64,000 nt of DNA from Actinoplanes sp. TBRC 11911 (GCF_012933445.1 NZ_JABBNC010000027.1:62001-126000), one strand, 5' to 3'. Shown: positions 28,646 through 38,043, counted from the first letter of the stretch. The notes: generated by a model from the sequence alone, not told the origin. Made by a program: numbers and translations.

Positions 28646-29773
28646 TCATCCGGTGATCGCCGCCGACACGGCCCGAATCAGCGATAGAGCACGGTTATCG
28701 CCGGTTGTTGTCCGAACCATTTTGTTCATGGCATAGCCATACGTGGCGCGGGCCTCCGGATCGATGACAGCCATCGAGCCACCGAAACCACCCCAGTACA
28801 AGGTGTTTCGACCGAAGGTACTTCCGTCGCCGAGACCGAAGCCAAGGCCGAAGCGAGCGGGGATGCCCATGACCACATCAAGCCCTTCGCCTTGAAGGTC
28901 GAATGCCTTGCGGGCGCCGGCTTCCGACATGAATCGATGGCCTTTGGCGACACCGCCGTTGGCGAGAATGGCGTGGACCTCAGCGATCGCCCGTGCATTA
29001 CCCATGCCGCCGATAGCCGGGATCTCTGCCGCGCGCCAGGCTCGCGTACGGGTCGCTGCCACATCGACCGGAGGATTGGTTAGCATATTGTCCAGTAGAG
29101 AGGGAAGGCTGCCGCTGTGCCGCTGGTCGGCCGGTGGGATCAGGTCAGCGACGCGAAAATCCTCGGACTCCGGAAGTCCGATGTAGAAGTCCGCCTCGAG
29201 TGGCTCAGCGATCTCCTGACGGAAGACGGAACCGAGCGATTGCCCGGTAACCCGGCGGACCACCTCACCCACCAGATAACCCTGGGTCGTCCCGTGATAG
29301 CCGGGCGCCGTTCCTGGAACCCAGTACGGCGCTTGGGCGGCCAACAGTTCGGTGACTTTCTCCCAGTCGTACAGGTCAGTACCGCTAACCGGTTCCCTCC
29401 AGCCGGACAACCCCGCGGTGTGGCCCAGCACGTGGCGAACCAACACACCGCCCTTCCCGTTGGCGGCGAACTCGGGCCAGTAGCGAGCCACTGGCGCGTC
29501 GAGATCGAGGGCTCCGCGATCGGCGAGAAGCAGCGCCGTCAAATTGGTCATCGTCTTGGTCGTGGAGAACACGTTGACGATGGTGTCGCGGTCCCACGCC
29601 CGAGTCCGGCTCGCGTCCGCATACCCGCCCCAGAGGTCCACGACGGTCTCACCATCGACCGTCGCGCAGAACGATGCACCGACATCCGCGCCGTGGGCCA
29701 AGTGTTCACTGAATACCGCACGCACCTTCGCATACCGGTCGTGCGCGAATCCTTGGACCATTCCGCTGCTCAC
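28646..29773 (-). CDS. Serine beta-lactamase-like hydrolase
   Basis: 375 residues from GTG 29773 with AAGGAG 7 nt upstream. Class C beta-lactamase/EstB fold: nucleophile motif STTK (near residue 70), 'PGTAPGYHG' with the catalytic Tyr of the Y-x-N position, and 'YWGGFGGS' in place of K-T-G. No signal peptide is visible, so it is probably a cytoplasmic esterase or transacylase instead of a resistance enzyme. It is followed upstream by the alcohol dehydrogenase on the same strand. Confidence 0.9.
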   Translation of the reverse strand: MSSGMVQGFAHDRYAKVRAVFSEHLAHGADVGASFCATVDGETVVDLWGGYADASRTRAWDRDTIVNVFSTTKTMTNLTALLLADRGALDLDAPVARYWPEFAANGKGGVLVRHVLGHTAGLSGWREPVSGTDLYDWEKVTELLAAQAPYWVPGTAPGYHGTTQGYLVGEVVRRVTGQSLGSVFRQEIAEPLEADFYIGLPESEDFRVADLIPPADQRHSGSLPSLLDNMLTNPPVDVAATRTRAWRAAEIPAIGGMGNARAIAEVHAILANGGVAKGHRFMSEAGARKAFDLQGEGLDVVMGIPARFGLGFGLGDGSTFGRNTLYWGGFGGSMAVIDPEARATYGYAMNKMVRTTTGDNRALSLIRAVSAAITG

Positions 29774-29866
29774 TTCGACTCCTTGATCTGCGGATCGAAC
29801 ATCAGAACGAACTTGTCCAGCGATACGCGGACAATCATCAAGCTTCGAGCAATCAAAACGTCGTCG

Positions 29867-30874
29867 TCATTGCGGTAGGAGTACCGAACGCAGGTTGGCT
29901 TGACTGAGGTTCTCGAATGCTTCCTCGGCCCGATCGAGGGGATACGTTTCGATGATCGGGCGGATGTTCCTGAGGACAGCGAAGTTCAGCGTCTCCTCGC
30001 TGTCGCGTGCGTGTCCGGCATACCGGCCCGAGATGCTCAGCTGGGGCTGCACCAGGTTATGGCCGGTGACGTGAATCGGGTCCAAGCCCTCCAGCACCAG
30101 CAATTGTCCGTTCGGTTTGAGGCCGTTGACCAGAGCGGACTGAAGGCCCCCCAAGGAGACTGTGTCCAGAATCGCCACCGCACCACCCATAGCATGCAAG
30201 GCGTCGCCGGGGTCGGTGGCGGTGCTGTCGACGAACTCGTCCGCGCCGAGTCGCCGAGCGAGTTCTTGCTTGACGCGTCCGCGACTGATCGCGACGGTAC
30301 GGAAACCCATCGCCCTCGCGAACTGCACAGCCAGGTGGCCGAGTCCGCCGAAGCCGTGGATCGCGATGAGATCCCCCGGCCCTGCATGCGAACGCCGTAA
30401 GGCGTTGAATGCAGTGACGCCGGCACACATCATCGGCGCCGCCTCGGGAAAGTCTAGGCCCTCGGGCATGCGTGCGACCGCGTCCTGCGGCGCGACCATG
30501 TATTGGGCGTAACCGCCATCGTACGTGCTGCCGACAATCTTCCGGTCGACACAATTCAGGAAGTCACCGCGCCGGCAATAATCGCACGTTAAATCGCTTC
30601 CACCGAACCACCCGACACCGACGCGATCTCCAACATTCCACATATCGACGCCATCACCGAGCGCGTCGACGACGCCAGCAATCTCATGACCGGGCACCCT
30701 CGGCAGCTGCGTACCGAGAAATCCGTTCCGAGGGATTTCGTCGCCGGCACAAACCCCGCACGCGTGCACTTTCACGCGCACTTTCCCTGGCCCAGGGTCA
30801 GGCACGGGGACGTCGGCAAGGACAAACGGTTTGCCAGCTACCTGAGCTTGTACCACGCGCATCGACGCTGTCAT
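29867..30874 (-). CDS. Zinc-dependent alcohol dehydrogenase
   Basis: 335 residues. Catalytic zinc region 'ACGVCAGDE' and 'PGHEIAGVV'; NAD(P) motif 'GFGGLGHLAVQ'. The structural-zinc loop reads 'SDLTCDYCRRGDFLNC', with three cysteines and Asp at the first of the usual four positions. The catalytic loop has Ala-Gly-Asp where His-Thr-Asp is common. It oxidises alcohols or reduces aldehydes. A 24-bp palindrome lies 95 bp upstream (30969-30992), which links it to the HxlR-type regulon. It is transcribed toward the beta-lactamase-like gene 93 bp away. Confidence 0.92.
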   Translation of the reverse strand: MTASMRVVQAQVAGKPFVLADVPVPDPGPGKVRVKVHACGVCAGDEIPRNGFLGTQLPRVPGHEIAGVVDALGDGVDMWNVGDRVGVGWFGGSDLTCDYCRRGDFLNCVDRKIVGSTYDGGYAQYMVAPQDAVARMPEGLDFPEAAPMMCAGVTAFNALRRSHAGPGDLIAIHGFGGLGHLAVQFARAMGFRTVAISRGRVKQELARRLGADEFVDSTATDPGDALHAMGGAVAILDTVSLGGLQSALVNGLKPNGQLLVLEGLDPIHVTGHNLVQPQLSISGRYAGHARDSEETLNFAVLRNIRPIIETYPLDRAEEAFENLSQANLRSVLLPQ

Positions 30875-31181
30875 CTAGTTCTTCTCCGAAACTGTGACCA
30901 GTGGGTTGGCTGACCACTACCGACAACACCAATCGCAACCTCGCCAGTGCGGATTACTTGCGGTAGCTCTGACTTTACACTTTACTACTCAGCCCGCTGC
31001 GGCCCGACGAGTCATATGTCACATCATCAATCGAAGACGCCGTACCCAACCTCATGGACGTCGATGAGCTGCGACGAAGCATCGTGTCTGCCGAGCAACC
31101 GGCGACCGGCGGAGTTCGCCGCAGCTCAGACACCGTGCTGCCACGGTTATTGGTTGAGCTTCGCCTCGAACATCCCTGCTA
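30875..31181. other. Intergenic, holds alcohol dehydrogenase promoter
   Basis: 307 bp. The only structure seen is the palindrome at 30969-30992. The right end meets the IS630 remnant. Confidence 0.5.
30969..30992. promoter_or_regulatory. 24-bp palindrome, site 3 (CTGACTT-N10-TACTCAG)
   Basis: One mismatch to the consensus in the second arm. It lies 95 bp upstream of the alcohol dehydrogenase start. Confidence 0.5.
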
Positions 31182-31550
31182 GTACCCTGACCACGAACGT
31201 TGAGGTGTCGAGGGTCAAGCTGCTCGGGCCGTAGTTTGGCCCCAGCGGCATCGGCGTTCGCTGCGGATGCGGGCGTGTTCGAGGCGTTGCGCCGCGAGGA
31301 CGTCGGGGTGGCGGGCTTGGCGTTACGCCAGCACAGGTATCGGTGCAGGTGACGGGTCATGGCCGGATGGTTGCGGTGGTTCGAGCCGGCGATCACGAAG
31401 GTGCGTAGTGGCCCGAACTGAGCCTCGATCGGGTTGGCCCAGGAGGCGTAGGTCGGGTGAAACACAGCTCGACCTTGTTACTGGCCGCCCACGCCCCCAT
31501 CGTTGCGCCTTTGTGCGCGGACAGATCGTCCAGGATGACGTAGATCGGAA
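31182..31550 (-). pseudogene. IS630-family transposase remnant with one inverted repeat
   Basis: The sequence mirrors the 3' third of the intact element at 49689-50927: a similar left inverted repeat (GTACCCTGACCACGAACGTT), then the coding strand for about the last 120 transposase residues (RTFVIAGSNH, CFHPTYASWANPIEAQFG). The frame is broken near 31456, and similarity stops at about 31550 after 'IYVILDDLSAHKG'. The N-terminal two thirds and the other repeat are gone. It is an old copy abutting the TetR promoter. Confidence 0.85.
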
Positions 31551-31581
31551 CCTTCCTTGAGGAGCATCGCCCGTACTGAAT

Positions 31582-31595
31582 CTGCACTCGGGTGC
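31582..31595. promoter_or_regulatory. TetR-type operator half 1 (TGCACTCGGGTGCA)
   Basis: Nearly perfect 14-bp palindrome, 18 bp from its partner and 72 bp upstream of the TetR start. Tandem palindromes this close suggest cooperative binding by the adjacent TetR. Confidence 0.6.
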
Positions 31596-31599
31596 AGAA

Positions 31600-31613
31600 C
31601 TGCACTCGAGTGC
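31600..31613. promoter_or_regulatory. TetR-type operator half 2 (TGCACTCGAGTGCA)
   Basis: Perfect 14-bp palindrome, offset 18 bp from the previous one. Presumed autoregulatory site of the gene at 31667. Confidence 0.65.
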
Positions 31614-31666
31614 ACCATACTCTTGTCTGCGAGGATGGAGGCAATACAGAACGAGGAGCTCGCACG

Positions 31667-32281
31667 ATGACGCTGGACACAACTGGACGGCCGGTCGGCG
31701 CCGGGTCGGCGCCGGTGACACGGGAACGGCTGTTCGAGGCCGCGATCGAAGTCATCACCGAGCGGGGATACGACCGGGCGACGATGGAGGACATCGCGAC
31801 GAAAGCAGGCGTTGCTCGTCGCACCGCCTTCAACCACTTTCCCGCGAAGTCCGACATCGCAGTCGAGTGGGCAGTCAGGCGCGCCCACGATGCCTTTGGC
31901 CTGGCACGCCATAAGCGAACAGGCACTGATCGGGTGCGCGCCTACTTCCACGAGCTCGCCGCCATGAACGAGCGCAATTGGGAACAGACCCGGCAACTCA
32001 CCAGAGGCTTGCTACGCAGTTACGGGTCGCCGAGCCATCGACCACACATGCCTCAAGAGCTGCGTGACTGGCTCGAGGAGACCGCGCACGCGTGGCCCGG
32101 GAGCTCCCTCCCGGAGGGGATGACGTATCCGACGCTCCTGACGGAGATGCTCTATGACATCTATCAGGGCGCACTTCTTCGACGAATAGGCGACGACCTC
32201 AAGCCAGGCTCGTTCATCCGTGAGGTCGACGCCGGAGTCAGCCTTGTTCTCGCCCGGAGCCTCGGCAGCTCTACTCAATGA
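31667..32281 (+). CDS. TetR family transcriptional regulator
   Basis: 204 residues from ATG 31667 with GAGGAG upstream. Residues about 18-64 form the helix-turn-helix (RERLFEAAIEVITERGYD, 'TMEDIATKAGVARRTAFNHF'). The C-terminal ligand domain is helical with no recognised subfamily. Two tandem palindromes upstream suggest autoregulation. No obvious target gene sits beside it: upstream is an IS630 scar and downstream a convergent SARP gene, so its original partner may have been lost. Confidence 0.92.
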   Translation: MTLDTTGRPVGAGSAPVTRERLFEAAIEVITERGYDRATMEDIATKAGVARRTAFNHFPAKSDIAVEWAVRRAHDAFGLARHKRTGTDRVRAYFHELAAMNERNWEQTRQLTRGLLRSYGSPSHRPHMPQELRDWLEETAHAWPGSSLPEGMTYPTLLTEMLYDIYQGALLRRIGDDLKPGSFIREVDAGVSLVLARSLGSSTQ

Positions 32282-32315
32282 CCCGCCGGCAGACCCTGGA
32301 CACGCAGCGAAGCCA

Positions 32316-34184
32316 TCAACCGTTCGAGGGCCACTCCGGTGCGACCGCGGATGCGGATTTTCTGAGAAGGATCTTCTGCCGATCCTCGGAACTGTCCATC
32401 TCCACGCTGAGGCGATAGGCGAGCCCGCGGACCAGGGCCGGGAACTGAAACCGGTTGGGTCCGTTGCTCCGCGCAAGATGAAGGCGATGTATGGCCAGCA
32501 GCGCCGCAGCTGCCTCATGGGCCGTGATGCCCAGCAGATCTGCAGCCGACGCAGGGGTGATGTCGCCGGCGTCAAGCCAGGCAAGTAGCCGAAACACTCG
32601 TGCGTGGGAAGGGATGAGGCGCCGATAAGGTCGGCGAGCCCGCTCTTCTGCTTCGATACAGTCGTCCTGCTCAGCGCTGGAGGAATTCAGCTCGTTGATG
32701 ATTTGCTGCTTCGCCGCGTCCAACGGGAGATGAGGGTGTATCGCGAGCCGGTTGGCGACGATCCGGATCATCATCGGGTTTCCGCAGGTCATCTCAATGA
32801 TCTCGCGGGCCTCGCCCGGCTCGTTCCGCAGCCGCGCAACGCCCACCGTTTTCGCCAGCATCGTCCAGCTTTCGTCATCGCTGAGCTGCGGAATGGTGAA
32901 CCACTCCGTTCCTGCCGGATGCCAGTGCCTCGTGAAACTGGTGATGATCGCGGCACTGCCGGCACCACCGGGCAACAGGTGGCGTATCTGCTCACCGTCG
33001 CGGGCGTCGTCGAGCACGATGAGAACTCGGCGCGCAGCGAGGACGTCCCGCCACTGCGCTGCCCTATCAGCGATTCGATGCGGCATCGCGGCGTCGGCGG
33101 CCGTGAACGCGCGTAGGAACGAGCCGAGCACGGCGTGTGGATCGGCAGGATTGGCGGTTGAGCCACCCAGATCAACGAAGAGTTGCCCGTCGGGAAAAGC
33201 ATCGCTCAGCTTGGCGGCGACATGCACAGCCAGCGCCGTCTTGCCGACGCCGGCAAGGCCTTCCAGCCCGACCAGCGGCACTCCGTGCGGCCGGGTCAGC
33301 CGCTCGGTCAGGTCGGCCACAAGTGATGATCGCCCGACGAAGTCCGGCACATCTGATGGAAGCTGCCGCGGTCCGCGATTCGTATATGGCGATGGGGCTG
33401 CGCGGACGGCCACGGTGTTCGTCACGGCGCCCGAGGGGAGCAATGTGGGATCTCCTCGCAGCATCTTGGTGTGCAGCTCTTGGACCTCCGGCCCCGGCTC
33501 GACTCCGAGTTCCTGCCGCAGATCGCGTTGCAGCTCTCGGTATGCCTCGAACGCTTCCGCACGTAAGCCGGATCGGTAAAGCGCCACCATGTAGAACTCG
33601 TGGAGACGCTCACGGAAGGGATACACGGCGATCACGGTAGGGAACTCCGCGAGAATCTCGCGGTGGCGGCCGAGCTGCAACTCAAGACCGAAACGTTCCT
33701 CCATGACGGCCGCACGCTGATATTTCAACCGGCTGCGTTGCGTGTCGGCCCAGATACCGTCGACGCCGGCCAGTGGTTCCCCGCGAAACAGGGCGAGGGC
33801 TTCGTTAAGACGGGCGAGGTGCCTCTCGTCGTTCATGCCGATCGGAAGATGAGTAGCAAGCTCACGAAACCGGAGCATATCCAGGTTTTGCGACGACACC
33901 GGCATGGAATAGCCGTTCGCGACGGTCTCGACCGCTTGCGGGTCAGCGACCAGCGCGGCCCGCAGCCGCGAGACGTGGGTACGCACCGTCTTGACCGCGG
34001 AAGCCGGTGGCCGGTCACCCCAGACGACGTAGGCGAGTTCCTCGACCGTGGCCTGGGCCCCCTCGTGCAGCAGCAAGGCCGCCAGGACCGCTCGCTGCTG
34101 TGGTGAACCGAGGCGGACCGCCATCTTTTGCCCCTGCCACGCCTCGACTGGGCCGAGAACTCCGAAAGTCAGAACGTTGCCCAC
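32316..34184 (-). CDS. SARP-type (AfsR/DnrI-like) regulator with NB-ARC domain
   Basis: 622 residues from GTG 34184 (VGNVLTFGVLGPVEAW). N-terminal winged helix (residues about 5-95, 'VWGDRPPASAVKTVRTHVSRL'), bacterial transcriptional activation domain (about 100-245, 'ELQLGRHREIL'), then an NB-ARC ATPase with Walker A GLAGVGKT and Walker B VLIVLDD. A winged-helix-like end is present, but the TPR region of full AfsR is missing. SARPs activate secondary-metabolite genes. It is divergent from the O-methyltransferase, its most likely nearby target. Confidence 0.92.
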   Translation of the reverse strand: MGNVLTFGVLGPVEAWQGQKMAVRLGSPQQRAVLAALLLHEGAQATVEELAYVVWGDRPPASAVKTVRTHVSRLRAALVADPQAVETVANGYSMPVSSQNLDMLRFRELATHLPIGMNDERHLARLNEALALFRGEPLAGVDGIWADTQRSRLKYQRAAVMEERFGLELQLGRHREILAEFPTVIAVYPFRERLHEFYMVALYRSGLRAEAFEAYRELQRDLRQELGVEPGPEVQELHTKMLRGDPTLLPSGAVTNTVAVRAAPSPYTNRGPRQLPSDVPDFVGRSSLVADLTERLTRPHGVPLVGLEGLAGVGKTALAVHVAAKLSDAFPDGQLFVDLGGSTANPADPHAVLGSFLRAFTAADAAMPHRIADRAAQWRDVLAARRVLIVLDDARDGEQIRHLLPGGAGSAAIITSFTRHWHPAGTEWFTIPQLSDDESWTMLAKTVGVARLRNEPGEAREIIEMTCGNPMMIRIVANRLAIHPHLPLDAAKQQIINELNSSSAEQDDCIEAEERARRPYRRLIPSHARVFRLLAWLDAGDITPASAADLLGITAHEAAAALLAIHRLHLARSNGPNRFQFPALVRGLAYRLSVEMDSSEDRQKILLRKSASAVAPEWPSNG

Positions 34185-34323
34185 TTGCCAATCGTCTCTC
34201 GCCGAAGCCCCGCACCGACGTCCGTCGGCCCGGCGACCGATCACAATCAGCTCACAGACCAGCGACAACCCTCGACTGATGCGGTTGCGGCGTCATTTCC
34301 ACCATGCAGCACGAGGACAAGCA

Positions 34324-35367
34324 GTGACGAACCCAACTCGAACGCCTGCCACCAGCCCCGACGAGGAGGCTTCCGCAGAAGCCATCCGCCTGACGCTGAT
34401 GGCGCAAGGCTTCATGCATTCGCAGGCTCTGTACGTCATCGCCCGGATGGGGATCGCCAACGAGATGCTGGAAAGCCCCCGCACCATTCCGGACCTGGCG
34501 GCCGCCGTCGGGGCCGACACCGACTCGCTGCGGCGGTTGATGCGCATAGCGGCGAATTTCGGGCTGTTCCGTGAGGTCTCTCACGACACCTACTCGGCGA
34601 CAAGCATGGGAAGACGCCTTGCCGCCGACGTTGAGGGCTCCATGGCAGACCTGCTCATCACCTGGATGGAGAGCCACTACGAGACGTTCGGACACCTCAT
34701 CCGGCGAATCCGTACCGGCGAACCCGGCTTCCGTGCGCTAAACGGCACAGACTTCTTCACGTGGCTCGAAGGAGACCCCGAACAGCTCGGCTACTTCACG
34801 CGAGCCATGCGAAACTTCACGGAAGGCGTGCTGACCCCGCTGCTGAGTGATTATCAGCTACCCCCGGGCCGGCTCGTGGTCGATCTCGGTGGAGGCGACG
34901 GCAGCCTCATCGCAGCACTCCTGAAAGACGAACCGGACCGCAAAGGAATCATTCTCGAGCGACCAGAGTTGACGGCGCCGGCCCAGGCCCGGATGAGGGC
35001 CGAAGGCCTCGAAAGCCGGGTCCACGTCATCGCCGGCGACTTCTTCGAGTCCGTCCCCACCGCAGATACGTACCTGCTGAAGTACATTTTCCACGACTGG
35101 AACGACGAGAACTGCGTTCGGCTCCTGAACTCGATCAGCCGGGCTGCGCAGCCTGGCGCCCGAGTCATCGTCATTGAAGGTGTCATTCCGCCTGGCGACG
35201 AACCGCACCCCGTGAAGGCTGCCGACCTGACCATGCTCGGCATGCTCGAAGGTAAGGAACGGACCGAGGCTGAGTTCCGCACTCTGCTCACGGCCGCCGG
35301 CTTCCGACTCGACCGTGTTGTCCCGACGGCAACCTTCTACTCGATACTTGAGGCGACCAGGCTCTGA
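34324..35367 (+). CDS. SAM-dependent O-methyltransferase (plant/actinomycete type)
   Basis: 347 residues from GTG 34324 with GAGGAC upstream. N-terminal dimerisation winged helix (residues about 15-100), then the methyltransferase domain with SAM motif 'VVDLGGGDGSL' and catalytic base in 'FHDWNDENC'. The fold is that of polyketide-tailoring O-methyltransferases such as DnrK and TcmN. Divergent from the SARP gene with 139 bp between, so it may be SARP-controlled. No PKS or NRPS genes are in the window. Confidence 0.92.
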   Translation: MTNPTRTPATSPDEEASAEAIRLTLMAQGFMHSQALYVIARMGIANEMLESPRTIPDLAAAVGADTDSLRRLMRIAANFGLFREVSHDTYSATSMGRRLAADVEGSMADLLITWMESHYETFGHLIRRIRTGEPGFRALNGTDFFTWLEGDPEQLGYFTRAMRNFTEGVLTPLLSDYQLPPGRLVVDLGGGDGSLIAALLKDEPDRKGIILERPELTAPAQARMRAEGLESRVHVIAGDFFESVPTADTYLLKYIFHDWNDENCVRLLNSISRAAQPGARVIVIEGVIPPGDEPHPVKAADLTMLGMLEGKERTEAEFRTLLTAAGFRLDRVVPTATFYSILEATRL

Positions 35368-35378
35368 GGCCGATGAGG

Positions 35379-35416
35379 CCCGGCCAGGCCAGACCAGCAG
35401 GATTGGCCCGGCCGGG
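35379..35416. terminator. GC-rich stem-loop between convergent genes
   Basis: Arms CCCGGCCAGGCCA (35379-35391) and TGGCCCGGCCGGG (35404-35416) pair at 12 of 13 positions with a 12-nt loop. It starts 12 bp after the O-methyltransferase stop, facing the end of the aldo/keto reductase gene. Likely a terminator for one or both directions. Confidence 0.6.
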
Positions 35417-35517
35417 CTGCTCACCACTCCCGGGACTAATCGGCGTACCTCAAGGCACCGATGGCACGGGCAGCGACGGCGCGTCTACGAATCAACCCGC
35501 CGGGGCGCCAGGTGAGC

Positions 35518-36537
35518 TCAGCGCATACGGCGGCGGGTGTGCTTATCCCCCACAGTCGACGGCTGGAAGAGGATGTCTCGCTGATTAAGGTTGACCCCTG
35601 GGGGGACGATCTCGTCGATCGCGTCGAGCACATCGTTAGGAAGCACGATGTCGACACCGGACAGCAGATCGGCCAGCTGTGCCGGCGTGCGCGGTCCGAT
35701 GAGAACGGAGGTGACCGCGGGGTGAGACAGAACGAAGGCGAGAGCGAGGTGGGGCATGGTCATCCCAGCTTCGGCCGCTAACTTGGCGAGTTCTGCGACG
35801 GCCGCCGCTTTTGCCTGGTTTCCCGGCTCGGCCGGGTCGAACAGCGGTGTCGCCGGGCCTGCGTTGCGATGGCCTCGCGTAGGGTCGGCCCGGCCCGATA
35901 GCCAGCCGGAGCCCAGCGGGCCGAATGTCAACACACCCATGCCGTAGCGGTGCGCGGTCGGCAGCGTCGTGCCTTCGATGCCGCGTAACAAGATGTTGTA
36001 CGGCGGCTGCTCGGAGCGGATGCGACGGTAGTTACGCCGCTCGGCCAGCCATTGCGCTTCGACGATCTGCTCCGGATGAAATAAGGACGAGCCGATGGCA
36101 CGCACCTTCCCGGCCTGGATCAGATCCGATAGTGCGGAGAGCGTCTCGTCGAGGTCGGTGACCGGATCCCACCGATGCATCTGATATAGATCGATGTAGT
36201 CAGTACCCAGTCGGCGCAGGCTGCCCTCTACCGCCTGCATGATCCACCGGCGGGATCCACCGCGACTGTTGCCGTCCGTGCCCATCGGCATCGAAAACTT
36301 GGTGGCGAGGATGACCTCGGCACGCCGTCCTTTGATCGCCTTCCCGACGATCGTCTCACTCTCGCCAGCGGAGTAGACATCCGCGGTATCGATCACGTTG
36401 ATGCCGGCATCCAACGCTGTGTGGATCATGTTGACCGATTCATCGTGATCAGAGTTGCCCATCGAGCCGAGCATCATCGTGCCGAGGGCGAACTCGCTCA
36501 CTGACATGCCCGTGCCGCCGAGGATTCTGTGTTTCAT
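35518..36537 (-). CDS. Aldo/keto reductase
   Basis: 339 residues from ATG 36537, preceded by GTGGAGAC. TIM-barrel AKR: Asp and Tyr in 'VIDTADVYSAGESE', Lys in 'ILATKFS' and His in 'YQMHRWD' form the tetrad. NADPH loop at the C-terminus ('VTSVLIGPRTPAQL'). It reduces aldehydes or ketones. It is divergent from the MmyB-type regulator, with 141 bp between, a common pairing in actinomycetes. Confidence 0.93.
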   Translation of the reverse strand: MKHRILGGTGMSVSEFALGTMMLGSMGNSDHDESVNMIHTALDAGINVIDTADVYSAGESETIVGKAIKGRRAEVILATKFSMPMGTDGNSRGGSRRWIMQAVEGSLRRLGTDYIDLYQMHRWDPVTDLDETLSALSDLIQAGKVRAIGSSLFHPEQIVEAQWLAERRNYRRIRSEQPPYNILLRGIEGTTLPTAHRYGMGVLTFGPLGSGWLSGRADPTRGHRNAGPATPLFDPAEPGNQAKAAAVAELAKLAAEAGMTMPHLALAFVLSHPAVTSVLIGPRTPAQLADLLSGVDIVLPNDVLDAIDEIVPPGVNLNQRDILFQPSTVGDKHTRRRMR

Positions 36538-36678
36538 GGTGTCTCCACTGGTGTCTTGGCTTCGTTCAGTCAATCACCGGAACAGGTCGGTGCGCCTGTG
36601 CGTGAGAGGCACCAACGGACCCCCTCTGAGTGGTCTGGCAGGGCGGCCCGCGCAGCCGGGCGACATACGCTGGCGGTC

Positions 36679-37527
36679 ATGAGCGAGAGCAATACGGAGC
36701 TTCGGAGCTTCCTGCGTACGCGACGGGCCAGGCTGGCGCCTGCACAGGTGGGCCTCGCCACGCAGCAAGGCATCCGCAGAGTGCCGGGGTTACGCCGGGA
36801 GGAAGTCGCCCGCCTCGCCGGTGTGAGCACGGACTACTACATTCGCCTGGAGCGCGGCCGGAGGCTCAACGTGTCGGAGTCGGTGCTGGAGTCGCTAGCT
36901 CGCGCGCTGCGACTCGACGAGACCGAACGCACCCACCTCTTCGCCCTGGCGACGGTCAAACGGTCCGGCTACCGACCGATGCCAGTGCAGCACGTGCGAC
37001 GCGGCCTGTTGCAGACTCTCAACGCACTGACCGACGTACCTGCACTGGTGATCGGCCGCCGCTGCGACGTGCTAGCCAGCAACGCACTCGCCCGCAATCT
37101 CTATACCGACTTCGATTCGCTGCCGTTGGGCGAACGCAATCTGGTCCGGTTCCTCTTTCTCCATGATGCCGCACGGGACCTCTACGTCGACTGGCAAGAA
37201 GCTGCGCGCGACGCCGTTGCAGGCCTGCAGCTCTACGCTGGCCGCAATCCGAACGACCGTCATCTCGCGAAACTTGTCGAAGAATTGTCGGCACGGGACG
37301 CGAATTTCCGCCGCTGGTGGGCCAGCAATGACGTACACCAGCACACCCACGGAGCGTACCGTCTTCGCCACCCGGCCATCGGTGCGCTGACCCTCCACTA
37401 TGAGACACTCGCGAACACCGCCGAGCCGGAACAGTTCATCGGGCTCTACACCGCCGAGCCGGGCTCTTCCTCGGAACAGGCGTTGCGCCGTCTCGCGAGT
37501 TGTACAACCACGCCGTCAAGGATCTAA
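36679..37527 (+). CDS. XRE-family regulator with MmyB-like ligand domain
   Basis: 282 residues from ATG 36679. Residues about 10-80 form the XRE helix-turn-helix (VPGLRREEVARLAGVS, DYYIRLERGR). Residues about 100-270 form the MmyB-like domain ('VLASNALARNLY', 'HETL'-like end with 'LYTAEPGSSSEQALRRL'), which binds fatty-acid-like ligands in known members. It is divergent from the aldo/keto reductase, which it probably controls. Confidence 0.92.
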   Translation: MSESNTELRSFLRTRRARLAPAQVGLATQQGIRRVPGLRREEVARLAGVSTDYYIRLERGRRLNVSESVLESLARALRLDETERTHLFALATVKRSGYRPMPVQHVRRGLLQTLNALTDVPALVIGRRCDVLASNALARNLYTDFDSLPLGERNLVRFLFLHDAARDLYVDWQEAARDAVAGLQLYAGRNPNDRHLAKLVEELSARDANFRRWWASNDVHQHTHGAYRLRHPAIGALTLHYETLANTAEPEQFIGLYTAEPGSSSEQALRRLASCTTTPSRI

Positions 37528-37557
37528 CCGGCGTGACCCCAGGGAGAACTGTCCCGG

Positions 37558-38043
37558 CTATGTGCTGACCTTAGCGGGCCGACCTCCCGCCCCGCTCTGT
37601 AGCGCGAGCACCCGTGCTCGAGCCGTGGCCGGCGCGGGAACCCTGTACCCATAGGTACTTCGAAAAGTGGGAAGCGGACCACTGTCCAGCCCGCGCCACT
37701 TTCCCGCTGCAAAAGTGATGTGAAGTATTTCTTCCGCGTCGTGCTCGACCTCCGGTTGTGGAAGATGGCCCCTCGTCGCGCGGTAGAACCACTGGTATAG
37801 GTCTACCGAAGCGAAGAGAGCGTCGTGCGGAGGCTTGGGAACGGCGGCAGATCCGTGTCTGCTAGTAACGCCAAGATTGTTCAGGTCGTCGAGGTACTGG
37901 CGGTAGGCCCGAAAGGCAAACCGCAACTGCTCGGCTGTATAGGCTGACACGCAGGCTTCCTTCGGGTTGCGACATCCAGTGGGTTTCGCAGGGTCACCGA
38001 GGTAGCAGATGTCATCGGCAGGCGACGGATGGATCGTCCTCAT
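37558..38043 (-). CDS. Unrecognised protein under a regulon palindrome
   Basis: 161 residues, starting MRTIHPSPADDICYLGD. No family recognised. Two cysteines lie near the N-terminus (DICYLG, TGCRNPKEAC), with helical stretches at residues 34-60 and 78-110 (YQWFYRAT, 'DAEEILHITFAAGKW') and a basic, Ala-rich end. The composition is plausible for a real gene but not decisive. A near-perfect 24-bp palindrome (38064-38087) lies 20 bp upstream, the expected operator distance, and this supports it as an expressed unit. Confidence 0.45.
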   Translation of the reverse strand: MRTIHPSPADDICYLGDPAKPTGCRNPKEACVSAYTAEQLRFAFRAYRQYLDDLNNLGVTSRHGSAAVPKPPHDALFASVDLYQWFYRATRGHLPQPEVEHDAEEILHITFAAGKWRGLDSGPLPTFRSTYGYRVPAPATARARVLALQSGAGGRPAKVST

